64,000 bases of DNA from Verrucomicrobiota bacterium (GTDB lineage Bacteria > Verrucomicrobiota > Verrucomicrobiia > Opitutales > Opitutaceae). Positions 36,748 through 46,787 of this stretch are shown in pieces (position 1 is the stretch's first letter; every line of letters starts with the position of its first letter). The notes beneath the pieces are model-generated. The model made no database searches. It was not told the origin of the DNA and was given only the letters and a program-made list of their open reading frames with translations. The stretch spans positions 124,001 to 188,000 of the forward strand of contig JAQGOP010000052.1 of the NCBI GenBank assembly GCA_028293545.1. Reading direction: 5' to 3'. Made by a program: the position numbers and the translations under genes.

Positions 36748-39147
36748 ATGACCGACCTTCGTTTCGCTTTCCGTCAGCTCACGAAATCCCCCGGTTTCAC
36801 CGTCGTCGTCCTGCTCATCCTCGCGCTGGGGATCGGGAGCACCACGGCGATGTTTACGGTCGTGAATTCCGTGCTCCTTCGTCCCGTGGACTATCCGGAC
36901 TCGGACCGCCTCTTCGTGATCAGCGAAACCAAGCTGCCGGAATTCCCGCAATTTTCCGTCTCGCCCGCGAACTACCTCGATTTCGCGAAGGAAACCGAGG
37001 CCTTCGAAGGCGCGTATGCCACCAGCGGCGCCACCTTCAATCTCACGGGCGGCGCCGAACCCGTGCGCGTCGCGGGCCAGCGCGTCACCGGCCGCTACTT
37101 CGAAGTCCTCCGCGTCGCGCCCATGCTCGGCCGCGCATTCGGGCCCCCGGAAGATGCACCGGGCAAGGACAACGTCGTCGTCCTCATGCACGGTTTCTGG
37201 CAGCGGCAGTTCGGCGGTCGTGCCGACCTCATTGACCAAACCATCATGCTCAACGGCAAGGCCTACACGGTGCTGGGCGTCATGCCGCCGAACTTCCGCC
37301 GCGGAAGCCAGAACGACGTGCTCGTGCCGATGGCCTTCTCCGCCGATGAAGCCTCCGGCCGCGGCGGACATTACCTCAACATGGTGGCCCGCCTCAAACC
37401 GGGTGTCACCGCTGAGCAGGCGCGCATCCAGCTCACCACCCTGGCTGCGCGACTCTCGAAACAATACCCCGACTCGAACAAGGGCTGGGGCGTGCTGCTG
37501 CTTTCCATCCTGGACAACAACACCGGCGGCGTGAAACCGACGCTCTACGCGTTGCTCGCCGCTGTGACCTTCCTCCTGCTGATCGGCTGTGCGAACGTCG
37601 CGAACCTGCTCCTCGCCCGCGCTACCGTGCGTCAGCGCGAAATGTCGATCCGCTCCGCGCTCGGCGCGAGTCGCTGGCAGACGATGCGGCTGCTCCTCGG
37701 GGAAAGCCTCGTCCTCGCGCTCTGCGGCGGCGGCGCGGGCATCATCGTAGCGTACTGGGGACTCGACCTGCTCCTCGCCATCGCACCTGACGCCATCCCG
37801 CGCTCCGCGGAGATCCACCTCGATCCCCGCGCGCTCGTTGCGACGGTCGGCATTTCCTGCCTCACCGGGCTCGCCTTCGGCCTCGTCCCCGCGCTGCAGG
37901 CGTCGCGCCCGCGGCTCGCTGACACGCTTGGCGACGGTTCGCGGGGCGCGAGCGAAGGCGGACGCCGGCATTGGTTGCGCAGCGTTCTTGTCGTCACGGA
38001 AATCGCGCTCGCCCTCGTGCTGCTGACGGGTGCCGGCTTGCTCATGCGCAGTTTCACGAAAATGCGCCAGGCCAGTCCCGGCTTCGAATCCGCGGGCGTG
38101 ATCACCGCCGCGATTTCCCTGCCCAAGGAAAAATACAACACGCCCGAAAAGCAGTCGGCCTTCATCGAATCCATCCTCGCGCGCCACGCGGGCCTGCCCG
38201 GCGTGAAATCCGCGTCGGCCACGCACGTCATGCCGTTCGCCGGTAACAACTGGATCCTCGGGCTCGAGATCGAAGGACGCCCCGTGGCGCAGAGCGATCT
38301 GCCTTCGATCAATTATTTTTCGGTCAGCCCGGATTATTTCAAGTCCCTCGGCATCCCCGTGATCCGCGGCCGCGCCTTCACCGCGAAAGACCGCATCGGT
38401 GCGCCGTCGGTGGCCATCGTCAGCCAGTCGTTCGCCGACCGATATTACCCGAAGGAAAATCCGATCGGGAAACGCGTCAGCGTCACGAACGGGCCCCAGG
38501 ATTGGCGGGAAATCGTGGGGGTCGTCGGCGACGTGAAGCACGCCGGGATCGATATTCCCACGCAGCCGCAGGTCTACGATGCGATCCTGCAGCATCCCTT
38601 CCAAAACGTCGCGTTCGCCCTGCAGGCTGCCACCACGGATGCCGCCAGCGCGCTCACCGCGCCATTGCGCCGCGAAGTCTACGCCGTCGATCCGAGCCAG
38701 CCCGTCTACTCGGTCGCGACGCTGGACAGTCTCGTCGCCGACTCGATGGCGCGCGAAAAATTCTCGATGACGCTCTTCGGGATTTTCTCGGCCGTGGCCG
38801 TCACGCTGGCCGCGCTCGGAATTTATAGCGTGATGGCGTACGGGGTGTCGCAGCGCTACCGCGAGTTCGGCATCCGGGTCGCGCTCGGGGCGAAACCCGC
38901 GGACATCCACAACCTGGTGCTCCGCCATGGCAGCCGGCTCGTCGCGCTGGGGGTGGCGATGGGGTTGCTCGGCTCGTTCGCCGCCGCGCGGCTCATCCAG
39001 TCAATGCTCTTTGAAACCAGCGCGAACGATCCGCTGGTGTTCGCCGCCGTTGCCCTCGCGATGACCCTCGTCGCCCTCACCGCCTGCTGGATCCCGGCCC
39101 GCCGCGCCACCAAAGTCGACCCGATGGCGGCGCTGAGAGCAGACTGA
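36748..39147 (+). CDS. FtsX/MacB-type ABC permease, ADOP-like (permease 4)
   Basis: MTDLRFAFRQLTKSPGFTVVVLLILALGIGSTTAMFTVVNSVLLRP; ends PARRATKVDPMAALRAD. Confidence 0.94.
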   Translation: MTDLRFAFRQLTKSPGFTVVVLLILALGIGSTTAMFTVVNSVLLRPVDYPDSDRLFVISETKLPEFPQFSVSPANYLDFAKETEAFEGAYATSGATFNLTGGAEPVRVAGQRVTGRYFEVLRVAPMLGRAFGPPEDAPGKDNVVVLMHGFWQRQFGGRADLIDQTIMLNGKAYTVLGVMPPNFRRGSQNDVLVPMAFSADEASGRGGHYLNMVARLKPGVTAEQARIQLTTLAARLSKQYPDSNKGWGVLLLSILDNNTGGVKPTLYALLAAVTFLLLIGCANVANLLLARATVRQREMSIRSALGASRWQTMRLLLGESLVLALCGGGAGIIVAYWGLDLLLAIAPDAIPRSAEIHLDPRALVATVGISCLTGLAFGLVPALQASRPRLADTLGDGSRGASEGGRRHWLRSVLVVTEIALALVLLTGAGLLMRSFTKMRQASPGFESAGVITAAISLPKEKYNTPEKQSAFIESILARHAGLPGVKSASATHVMPFAGNNWILGLEIEGRPVAQSDLPSINYFSVSPDYFKSLGIPVIRGRAFTAKDRIGAPSVAIVSQSFADRYYPKENPIGKRVSVTNGPQDWREIVGVVGDVKHAGIDIPTQPQVYDAILQHPFQNVAFALQAATTDAASALTAPLRREVYAVDPSQPVYSVATLDSLVADSMAREKFSMTLFGIFSAVAVTLAALGIYSVMAYGVSQRYREFGIRVALGAKPADIHNLVLRHGSRLVALGVAMGLLGSFAAARLIQSMLFETSANDPLVFAAVALAMTLVALTACWIPARRATKVDPMAALRAD

Positions 39148-39173
39148 TCCAATTGCGAACCTTTCAATTGCGG

Positions 39174-39284
39174 ATTGCGGAAACCGGATACCGGAAAGTT
39201 TCGAGCCCCAATCCCTCAAGCCACTCACCCTTCTTCCTTTCGCTGAAATTAACTATCCGGTTTCCGGTATCCGGTTTCCGCAAT
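39174..39284. repeat. Intergenic inverted repeat (spacer E)
   Basis: ATTGCGGAAACCGGATACCGGAAA (39174-39197) and its perfect 24-bp reverse complement at 39261-39284. Confidence 0.92.
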
Positions 39285-39291
39285 TTTCCCA

Positions 39292-41682
39292 ATGCTCACC
39301 GACCTCCGCTTCGCTCTCCGCCAGCTCATCAAGGCACCTGGTTTCACCGCGGCCGCGGTGCTGACACTCGCGGTCGGCATCGGGGCGTGCACTTCGATCT
39401 TCAGCGTGGTCAACAGCGTCCTGATCCAGCCTCTGCCCTACCCGCACTCCGAACGCCTGGTAGTGCTCACCGAGGCCATACGGAAAACCACCCGCACCCA
39501 GATGTCCCCCGCCACATTCGTCGCGCTGCAGGACCAGGCGGAGGGATTCGAGTCGATCGCCGCGTGGGATTTTCGCTCGTATAACATCACCGGCCAAGGC
39601 GACCCGTTCCGGGTGTACGCGCAAAACTCCACCGCGAATTTATTCCGCGTGCTCGGGGTGCAACCGTTGCTGGGCCGAACCTTCCTCCAGGAGGAAGGCG
39701 TCGAGGGAAAAACCAATGTCCTCATCTTAAGCTACAAGCTCTGGAAAGGCCGGTTCGGCAGCCGCGCCGATATCGTCGGGCAAACCCTCCTTCTCGACGA
39801 GCAGCCGTTCACCGTCGTCGGCGTGATGCCCGAGAGCTTTCAGTTCGCCCCCCAATCCGACCTCTTTACCCCCGCGGCGTTCTCCGCCGCCAGTCACGGC
39901 GATTTCAATCGCCACCTGGCCGTGCTGGCCCGGCTCAAGCCCGGGATTTCGCGCGAAGCCGTCTCCGCCGGGCTCGAAGTCGTCAGCAGCAACCTCGCGA
40001 AATCCACGCCGGCGATATATAAGGATGTCTCGGTGAATGTGGTGCCGCTCCTCGAAGCCCGGGTCGGTGGCATCCAGCAGATGTCGTTCTTTTTGCTCGG
40101 CGCGGTCGGATGCCTGCTCCTCATCGCCTGCACGAACATCGCGAATCTCCTGCTGGCGCGCGCCAGCTCCCGCCGGAAGGAGATCGCCGTCCGCACCGCG
40201 CTCGGCGCCAGCCGCTCCCGCATCGTGCGCCAGCTGCTCAGCGAAAGCCTCATGCTCGCGCTGCTCGGCGGCATGCTCGGGTTGCTCCTGGGCCGCTGGG
40301 GCCTCGACGCGATCATCGCGTTCCTTCCCGCCGGGTTTCCGCGGCTGGACGAAATCACGATGGACCGCGGCGTGCTCGGTTTCGCGACCATCCTCACGCT
40401 CGTCACCGGGATGATTTTCGGCTTGGTCCCCGCCCTGCAAGCGAGCCGGGTCGACGTGATCGGCAGCCTGAAAGATGGCGGGCGCGGCAACAGCGCCGGC
40501 GCGGGCGCCAATCGGCTTCGGGCCCTGCTGGTCGTCACCGAGGTCGCCCTCGCCTTCATTCTCCTGACCGGTGCCGGGCTTTTTTTCCGGAGCATGCTCA
40601 AGGCGCAGGACAACGAAGTCGGTTTCGAATCGAAGACGACCTACGGCAACGTGCTGCTTCTCTCCGCCAAGAAATATCCCACGCCCGCCCAGCGCACGGC
40701 CGCCATCGACCAGTTGGTCGAACGGATTTCCGCCGTGCCCGGCGTGGTCGTCGTCACCTTCACCAACCATACCTCCCCGTCCGGGGGCGCGCCGATGGGC
40801 CCGTTCGCGATCGGCGGACGCCCGCCGATCGAGCGGGCCCAGCAGCCCACCTGTTTTTACTACGCGGTCACGCCGGATTATTTTAAGACCTTCCTCATTC
40901 CGGTTCGCCAGGGGCGCACTTTCAACGCCCGCGACGGCGCCAGTGCGCCTCGCGTGGCGTTGATCAATGAGGAACTCGCCCTGAAATATTTCCCGGCGGA
41001 AAATCCCGTCGGGAAACAAATCACCGTATTCACCAACGGCGTCCCGGTTCCGCGCGAGATTGTCGGCGTCGTGGCCAACGTGCGCCAGAGCAGCCTCTTC
41101 CTGCCGATGCAGCCCCAGGTTTACGAGCCGTACGCGCAGGTCCCGGAACTTTCGACGACCCTTACCGTCCGCTCGCCCGGCCCGCTGCAGGTGCGGGCGT
41201 TGATTGCAGCGGTCCATGCGGTGGATCCTGACCTGCCGCTCGACACGATGTATCCCATGGCCGGCGGGCTCAACCAGAGCCTCGCCGCGTACCGCATTGC
41301 AATCGTCCTGTTCGGGGTATTTTCCGTCGTGGCGCTCTTTCTCGCGGTCCTGGGCATTTACGGCGTGATGGCTTACAACGTCACGCAGCGCACGAGTGAG
41401 ATCGGCATTCGCATGGCTTTGGGCGCCCAGCGCGCCGACGTCCTCAAGCTCATTCTTTCGCACGGCGCGCGCCAGGTCGTGCTCGGGCTGGCAATCGGGC
41501 TCGCTGGCTCGCTGGCCGTCGCGCGCCTGCTGGCGTCGATGCTCTACGAAACGAGTCCCGGCGATCCCTTCACCCTCGCGTGCATCATCGCGATCCTCTC
41601 CTCCGCCGCCCTCCTCGCCACCTGGCTCCCCGCGCTCCGCGCCAGCCGGGTGGATCCGCTGGTGGCCCTGCGGGCCGAGTGA
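39292..41682 (+). CDS. FtsX/MacB-type ABC permease, ADOP-like (permease 5)
   Basis: MLTDLRFALRQLIKAPGFTAAAVLTLAVGIGACTSIFSVVNSVLIQP; ends PALRASRVDPLVALRAE. Confidence 0.94.
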   Translation: MLTDLRFALRQLIKAPGFTAAAVLTLAVGIGACTSIFSVVNSVLIQPLPYPHSERLVVLTEAIRKTTRTQMSPATFVALQDQAEGFESIAAWDFRSYNITGQGDPFRVYAQNSTANLFRVLGVQPLLGRTFLQEEGVEGKTNVLILSYKLWKGRFGSRADIVGQTLLLDEQPFTVVGVMPESFQFAPQSDLFTPAAFSAASHGDFNRHLAVLARLKPGISREAVSAGLEVVSSNLAKSTPAIYKDVSVNVVPLLEARVGGIQQMSFFLLGAVGCLLLIACTNIANLLLARASSRRKEIAVRTALGASRSRIVRQLLSESLMLALLGGMLGLLLGRWGLDAIIAFLPAGFPRLDEITMDRGVLGFATILTLVTGMIFGLVPALQASRVDVIGSLKDGGRGNSAGAGANRLRALLVVTEVALAFILLTGAGLFFRSMLKAQDNEVGFESKTTYGNVLLLSAKKYPTPAQRTAAIDQLVERISAVPGVVVVTFTNHTSPSGGAPMGPFAIGGRPPIERAQQPTCFYYAVTPDYFKTFLIPVRQGRTFNARDGASAPRVALINEELALKYFPAENPVGKQITVFTNGVPVPREIVGVVANVRQSSLFLPMQPQVYEPYAQVPELSTTLTVRSPGPLQVRALIAAVHAVDPDLPLDTMYPMAGGLNQSLAAYRIAIVLFGVFSVVALFLAVLGIYGVMAYNVTQRTSEIGIRMALGAQRADVLKLILSHGARQVVLGLAIGLAGSLAVARLLASMLYETSPGDPFTLACIIAILSSAALLATWLPALRASRVDPLVALRAE

Positions 41683-41698
41683 ATTGATTGCGGATTGC

Positions 41699-41807
41699 GG
41701 ATACCGGAAACCGGATAGTTCGAAACCCCGCCGGCCCAACCGAACGAACGCCTCAAAACTCTCACCTCTTCCGTCCGCCAAAATTAACTATCCGGTTTCC
41801 GGTATCC
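41699..41807. repeat. Intergenic inverted repeat (spacer F)
   Basis: GGATACCGGAAACCGGATAGTT (41699-41720) and its perfect 22-bp reverse complement at 41786-41807. Confidence 0.92.
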
Positions 41808-41826
41808 GGTTTCCGCAATTTCCCCA

Positions 41827-44232
41827 ATGCTCACCGACCTCCGCTTCGCCTTTCGGCAGTTGCTCAAGAACCGCGGGTTCACCTTCGTCGCGGTCATCGC
41901 GCTCGGCATTGGCATCGGCCAGGCCACCACGACGTTCAATGCCTTCAGTGCCATCCTCCTTCGCCCGATTCCTCACGTGCAGGACGAGGATCGCGTCCTT
42001 TACCTCGACCAGGTCCAGCTCAGCAACACGCAGAATACCCTGAGTTTCTCCCTGCCCGACTTCCTCGATGTCCGGGCGCAGGCCCAGACGCTCGAAGGGT
42101 TCACCGCGGTGATGAACCGCACCTATATCCTCGGCGGCGGAACCCAGCCGGAGCGCGTGCTGGGGTCGTCCATTTCGGTCGAAGCCTTCGGCATGCTGGG
42201 CGTGCAGCCTCTTCGTGGCCGGCTCTTCCGTCCCGATGAAGGCCAGCCCGGCGCCGCGCCCGTCGCCCTCCTGAGCGAAGGCCTGTGGAAACGCCGCTTC
42301 GGATCCAGCGAAAGCATCATCGGCCAGGCCACCTCCCTCAACGGCGCCCAAGTGACCGTCATCGGCGTGATGCCCGCCGGTTTTCGGTTTCCCGAAACCT
42401 CCGAAGTCTGGATGCCCTTCATCTACGACCTGAAGGATAACTCCCGCGGCGCGCATTCGTACCCGGTCTACGCGCGCCTCAAACCCGGCGTGAACCTTGA
42501 CCAGGCCCAGGCCGAACTCACGACGATCGCCGCCCGCCTCGCGAAACAGTACGCGGAAACCAACGCCGCCCTCGGCATCACGGCGCGCGTCATCCGCGAC
42601 GAAGCCACGGATGACGTGGCCGTGCTCATGCGCCTCATGCTCGGGGCGGTCCTCTTCGTCCTGCTGATCGCGTGTGCCAACGTCGCGAATCTCCTCCTCG
42701 CGAAATCAGTCACCCGCGCCAACGAGATCGCCATCCGCACCGCGCTCGGCGCCACGCGCGGCCGCATCGTCCGCCAGATCTTGACGGAGAGCCTGCTCCT
42801 CGGCGCGCTTGGCGGCGCAGCCGGGCTGCTGTTCGCGGTCTGGAACAACGCTTACATGCTCACCGCGATCCCCGTCGAGCTGCCGTTCTGGATCAACTTC
42901 GACTTCGACTGGCGCGTGTTCGCATTCACGGCCGTCGCCACGATTGCGTCCGCCCTCGCCTTCGGGCTTTTCCCCGCGCTGCAGGTTTCCCGCAGCACCG
43001 CGCTGGAACTCAAGGAAGGCGGTCGCGGCGGCACCGGCAGCCCGCGCGCTCACCGTCTTCGACAGGTCCTGGTCATCGCCCAAATCGCCCTCGCGCTCGT
43101 CCTGCTCATCGGCGCGGGCCTCATGGTCCGGAGCTTCATCAACCTCCAGTCGATCAATCCCGGCTTCGATCCGCACGGCGTGATCACTTTTCGCGTCGGC
43201 CTGCCGCCCACCCAATATCACGACAAGGCCCAGGTTCGCCGTTTCTTCGACGAACTCGCGCCCAAGCTCGCCACGATTCCCGGCGTCGAGGCCGCCGGCG
43301 CCACCACGATGCTCCCGGGCTCGGGCATGAACGTGAACGCGTTCGCCATCGAGGGGCAGCCCAAGCCCAAGACGCTGATGGAAGCGCCCTTCGTCGTGCA
43401 CCGCACGATCACCCCCGGCTACCTCGAGGCGATGCGCATCACGCTCCTTCGCGGGCGGAATTTCACGGCGGACGATACCGCGGAGAAACCGAAGGTCCTC
43501 CTCGTCGACCAAGGCTTCATCGACCGGTGGTTTCCCGGCAAGGACGTGCTCGGGCAGCGGATCAGCTTTGACGACGATGACGGCAAGCCGATTTGGGTCA
43601 CCATCGTGGGCATCGTGAACACCGTGCCCCAACGCATCGGGACGGACTCGCCCAAGTTCGGCGCGTACAGCCCAGTCGCCCAGGACAACGTCAGCTTTCT
43701 CAGTTTCACCCTGCGCGTGAAAGGCGATCCCACCACCTACCAGGCGGCGATCCAGCGCGCGGTTTCTGCGGTCATGCCGGAAATCCCGATCTACAACGTG
43801 CAGACGATGGACAAGGCGCTGGCGTCATCGTACTGGCAGAAAAAATTCTTCGGGCGCGTGTTTACGGACTACGGGATCGTCGCGCTCTTTCTCGCATCGC
43901 TGGGCATCTATGGCGTGATGGCTTACTCCGTCACGCAACGCACCCAGGAGATCGGCGTGCGCATGGCTCTGGGAGCCCAACCGGAGGACGTCCTTCGCCT
44001 GGTCGGCCGCCAGGGCTTTGTCCTCATCAGCATCGGCATCGTGCTCGGCCTGGTCAGCGCGCTCGGGCTCACGCGCTTCATGGCAGGATTTCTCTACGGG
44101 GTGAGCCCGAGCGACCCGCCGACTTATTTCGCCCTTTCGATCGTGCTCGGCGTCGTCGCCTCCATCGCCTGCTGGCTGCCCGTCCGCCGCGCCACCAAGG
44201 TCGACCCCATGACCGCCCTCCGGTCTGAGTAA
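41827..44232 (+). CDS. FtsX/MacB-type ABC permease, ADOP-like (permease 6)
   Basis: MLTDLRFAFRQLLKNRGFTFVAVIALGIGIGQATTTFNAFSAILLRP; ends PVRRATKVDPMTALRSE. Confidence 0.94.
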   Translation: MLTDLRFAFRQLLKNRGFTFVAVIALGIGIGQATTTFNAFSAILLRPIPHVQDEDRVLYLDQVQLSNTQNTLSFSLPDFLDVRAQAQTLEGFTAVMNRTYILGGGTQPERVLGSSISVEAFGMLGVQPLRGRLFRPDEGQPGAAPVALLSEGLWKRRFGSSESIIGQATSLNGAQVTVIGVMPAGFRFPETSEVWMPFIYDLKDNSRGAHSYPVYARLKPGVNLDQAQAELTTIAARLAKQYAETNAALGITARVIRDEATDDVAVLMRLMLGAVLFVLLIACANVANLLLAKSVTRANEIAIRTALGATRGRIVRQILTESLLLGALGGAAGLLFAVWNNAYMLTAIPVELPFWINFDFDWRVFAFTAVATIASALAFGLFPALQVSRSTALELKEGGRGGTGSPRAHRLRQVLVIAQIALALVLLIGAGLMVRSFINLQSINPGFDPHGVITFRVGLPPTQYHDKAQVRRFFDELAPKLATIPGVEAAGATTMLPGSGMNVNAFAIEGQPKPKTLMEAPFVVHRTITPGYLEAMRITLLRGRNFTADDTAEKPKVLLVDQGFIDRWFPGKDVLGQRISFDDDDGKPIWVTIVGIVNTVPQRIGTDSPKFGAYSPVAQDNVSFLSFTLRVKGDPTTYQAAIQRAVSAVMPEIPIYNVQTMDKALASSYWQKKFFGRVFTDYGIVALFLASLGIYGVMAYSVTQRTQEIGVRMALGAQPEDVLRLVGRQGFVLISIGIVLGLVSALGLTRFMAGFLYGVSPSDPPTYFALSIVLGVVASIACWLPVRRATKVDPMTALRSE

Positions 44233-44373
44233 GGCCAAACCTTTCCGTCTCATTTCACCTTTCGGGGACGCGATTTAAAGAAATCTGTAACTAAAGCCGC
44301 GTCGTCGGAGTTGTAAGGATCTGCACCGTACCCTCCGCCGGTCCGCACCGTAACTGCCGGATTTTGTTACCGC

Positions 44374-46773
44374 ATGAACGATTTCAAATTCGCCCTTCGC
44401 CAGCTGGCCAAATCCCCTGGCTTCACCGCTGTCGCCATCCTCACCCTCGCGCTCGGCATCGGCGCCAACACCGCGATTTTTTCCCTGGTCCAATCCGTGC
44501 TCCTGCGTCCGCTCCCCTATCCGGAGGCCGATCGCCTCGTCGTGATGTGGGAGGACGAACTCAATTTCCCCAACGCCTCGATCGCCTGGCCCGACCTAAA
44601 GGACTGGCAGCGCGACAACACCGCCTTCCGCGCGCTCGGCGGTTATCGCCGCGACAGCTTCACTTTCACCGGCCACGGCGAGCCGGAGATGCTCACCGGC
44701 GCGCGCACCAACGCCTCGTACTTCGACGTCGTCGGCCTCCCTCCCCTGCTGGGCCGCGTGTTCCACGCCGACGAAGACAAACCCGGTGCACCCGCCCTCG
44801 TCGTTCTCGGGCACAAACTCTGGCAGCGCCGGTTCAACGCCGATCCCCCCGTCATCGGCCAGACGATCATGCTCAACGGCGAGAACTTCACTGTCATCGG
44901 CGTGCTGCCCGCCGAATTCACGTCGCCGTCGCGGGCGGAATTCTGGACCCAGCTCGGCCGCAGCGGCGACACTCCCGGCTGGCAAACGCGCGGGAATCAC
45001 CCGGGCATCTACGCCCTGGGCCGAATGAAGCCCGGCTTTACGGTCCAGACCGCACTCGCGGACCTGAAACGGATTTCCGCGCGCAACGAAAAGGATTTTC
45101 CCGACACCAACACCGGCGTCACCGCCGCGGGCCAGGCGCTGTTTGAAAACGCGGTGGGCAGCTACCGCCAGGGCCTGTGGCTCCTCCTCGGCGCCGTGGG
45201 CCTCGTCCTCCTCATTGCCTGCGCCAATCTCGCGAATCTCCTGCTGGCCCGGAGCGCCACGCGCGAAAACGAATTCGCGCTGCGCGCCGCGCTCGGCGCC
45301 ACGCGCGGACGGATCGTGCGCCAGCTGCTCCTGGAAAGCCTGGTGCTCTCGGTCGCCGGCGCCGCGCTCGGTTTGCTGCTCGCGGTCTGGGCGCGCGCCG
45401 GCATCGCCGCGTTGAGCCCCGCGGACGTGACGCGCTTCCAGCAGGCGGCGATCGACGGTCGCGTGCTCACCGCGACCTGCGTGCTCGCGGTGCTCACCGC
45501 GCTCATCTTCGGCCTCTGGCCCGCCTGGAAATCCTCCTCGCCCGACCTCCGCACCGCGCTCCAGGCCGGCGGCCGCACCGGTTCCGGCAGCCTGCGCGCG
45601 CGGCGCACGCGCGAGTCGCTGATTATCGTCGAAGTCGCGCTCACCCTCGTGCTCCTGGTCGGCGCGGGATTGCTGCTCCAGAGTTTCTCCCGCATGCAGG
45701 CCGCGGAACTCGGCTTCGATTCCCACGGCATCATCACCGCGCGCGTCTCGCTGCCCGAGCGCACGTACGACAAGGCCGAAAAGATCGGCACCTTCCACGA
45801 CCGGCTCCTCGACCGCATCCGGTCCTTGCCGGGCGTGAAGTCCGCAGACATCGCCACGCACTCGCCGCTCAACACCGGCTGGCAGACGAGTTTCCGTCCC
45901 GAGGGCCACCCGCCATGGCCTCCCGGCCAGAATCCGCTCGCCGAGATGAACGTCGTGAGCGACGGCTATTTCAAGACGCTCGGAATTCCGCTGCTGCGCG
46001 GGCGCGCGTTCGGCACCGAGGATAATCCGAAGACCCAGCGTGTCGCGATCATCAACCAGGCTTTCGCCGAGAAGTACTGGCCGAAAGTCGACGCCGTCGG
46101 GCAAAAAATGACGCTCGGCGGGGATGAGCCCACCCTCGTCGTCGGCGTCGTCCCGACCCTGAAACTCTACGGTTACGCCGAGGAGCCCCGGCTCGTGCAG
46201 GCCTACCTCTCCGATCGCCAGGACCCGGGCGATGATTTCCAACTGCTGGTGCGGGCCGACGGGAATTCCGCCGCGGGGCTCACGACCGCGATCCAGCGCG
46301 CCGTGCGCGAAGTGGATCCCGACCAACCGGTGTGGGATGTGCGCACCTTGGACGAACGCATCGATGCGACCTTCAGCCAGCCGCGGCTGTACACCTTCCT
46401 CCTCGCGATCTTCGCCGGGCTCGCACTGCTCCTGGCCTCGGTCGGGCTCTACGGCGTGCTCGCCTACCAAGTGGCGCAGCGCACGCGTGAGTTCGGCATC
46501 CGCCTCGCGCTCGGCGCAGTGCACACGCAGATCGTGCATCTCGTGCTCCGGCACGGACTGCGGTTGTTTGCGCTCGGCGCGGTGCTCGGGCTGGCCGGCG
46601 CCCTCGCGCTGGGACGCATTCTCGGTTCGCTGCTTTATCACACCAACGCGCTCGACCCGCTCGTACTCGGCGGCGTGACCGCCCTCCTTGCCGTGATCGC
46701 CCTCGGCGCGTGCTGGCTGCCCGCGCACCGCGCCACCAAGGTCAACCCGATGGTCGCCCTGCGCGCGGAATAA
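44374..46773 (+). CDS. FtsX/MacB-type ABC permease, ADOP-like (permease 7)
   Basis: MNDFKFALRQLAKSPGFTAVAILTLALGIGANTAIFSLVQSVLLRPLPYPEADRLV; ends PAHRATKVNPMVALRAE. Confidence 0.94.
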   Translation: MNDFKFALRQLAKSPGFTAVAILTLALGIGANTAIFSLVQSVLLRPLPYPEADRLVVMWEDELNFPNASIAWPDLKDWQRDNTAFRALGGYRRDSFTFTGHGEPEMLTGARTNASYFDVVGLPPLLGRVFHADEDKPGAPALVVLGHKLWQRRFNADPPVIGQTIMLNGENFTVIGVLPAEFTSPSRAEFWTQLGRSGDTPGWQTRGNHPGIYALGRMKPGFTVQTALADLKRISARNEKDFPDTNTGVTAAGQALFENAVGSYRQGLWLLLGAVGLVLLIACANLANLLLARSATRENEFALRAALGATRGRIVRQLLLESLVLSVAGAALGLLLAVWARAGIAALSPADVTRFQQAAIDGRVLTATCVLAVLTALIFGLWPAWKSSSPDLRTALQAGGRTGSGSLRARRTRESLIIVEVALTLVLLVGAGLLLQSFSRMQAAELGFDSHGIITARVSLPERTYDKAEKIGTFHDRLLDRIRSLPGVKSADIATHSPLNTGWQTSFRPEGHPPWPPGQNPLAEMNVVSDGYFKTLGIPLLRGRAFGTEDNPKTQRVAIINQAFAEKYWPKVDAVGQKMTLGGDEPTLVVGVVPTLKLYGYAEEPRLVQAYLSDRQDPGDDFQLLVRADGNSAAGLTTAIQRAVREVDPDQPVWDVRTLDERIDATFSQPRLYTFLLAIFAGLALLLASVGLYGVLAYQVAQRTREFGIRLALGAVHTQIVHLVLRHGLRLFALGAVLGLAGALALGRILGSLLYHTNALDPLVLGGVTALLAVIALGACWLPAHRATKVNPMVALRAE

Positions 46774-46787
46774 TTCCCGGCGCGATT

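Noticed and set aside
28640-41826. Regularly spaced intergenic repeats considered as a CRISPR array
   Set aside because: Repeats are 2.4-2.7 kb apart, imperfect, inverted and separated by genes; no cas genes.
26394-46773. Permease array considered as an assembly duplication artefact
   Set aside because: Protein sequences differ substantially among the seven copies, so they are genuine diverged paralogs.
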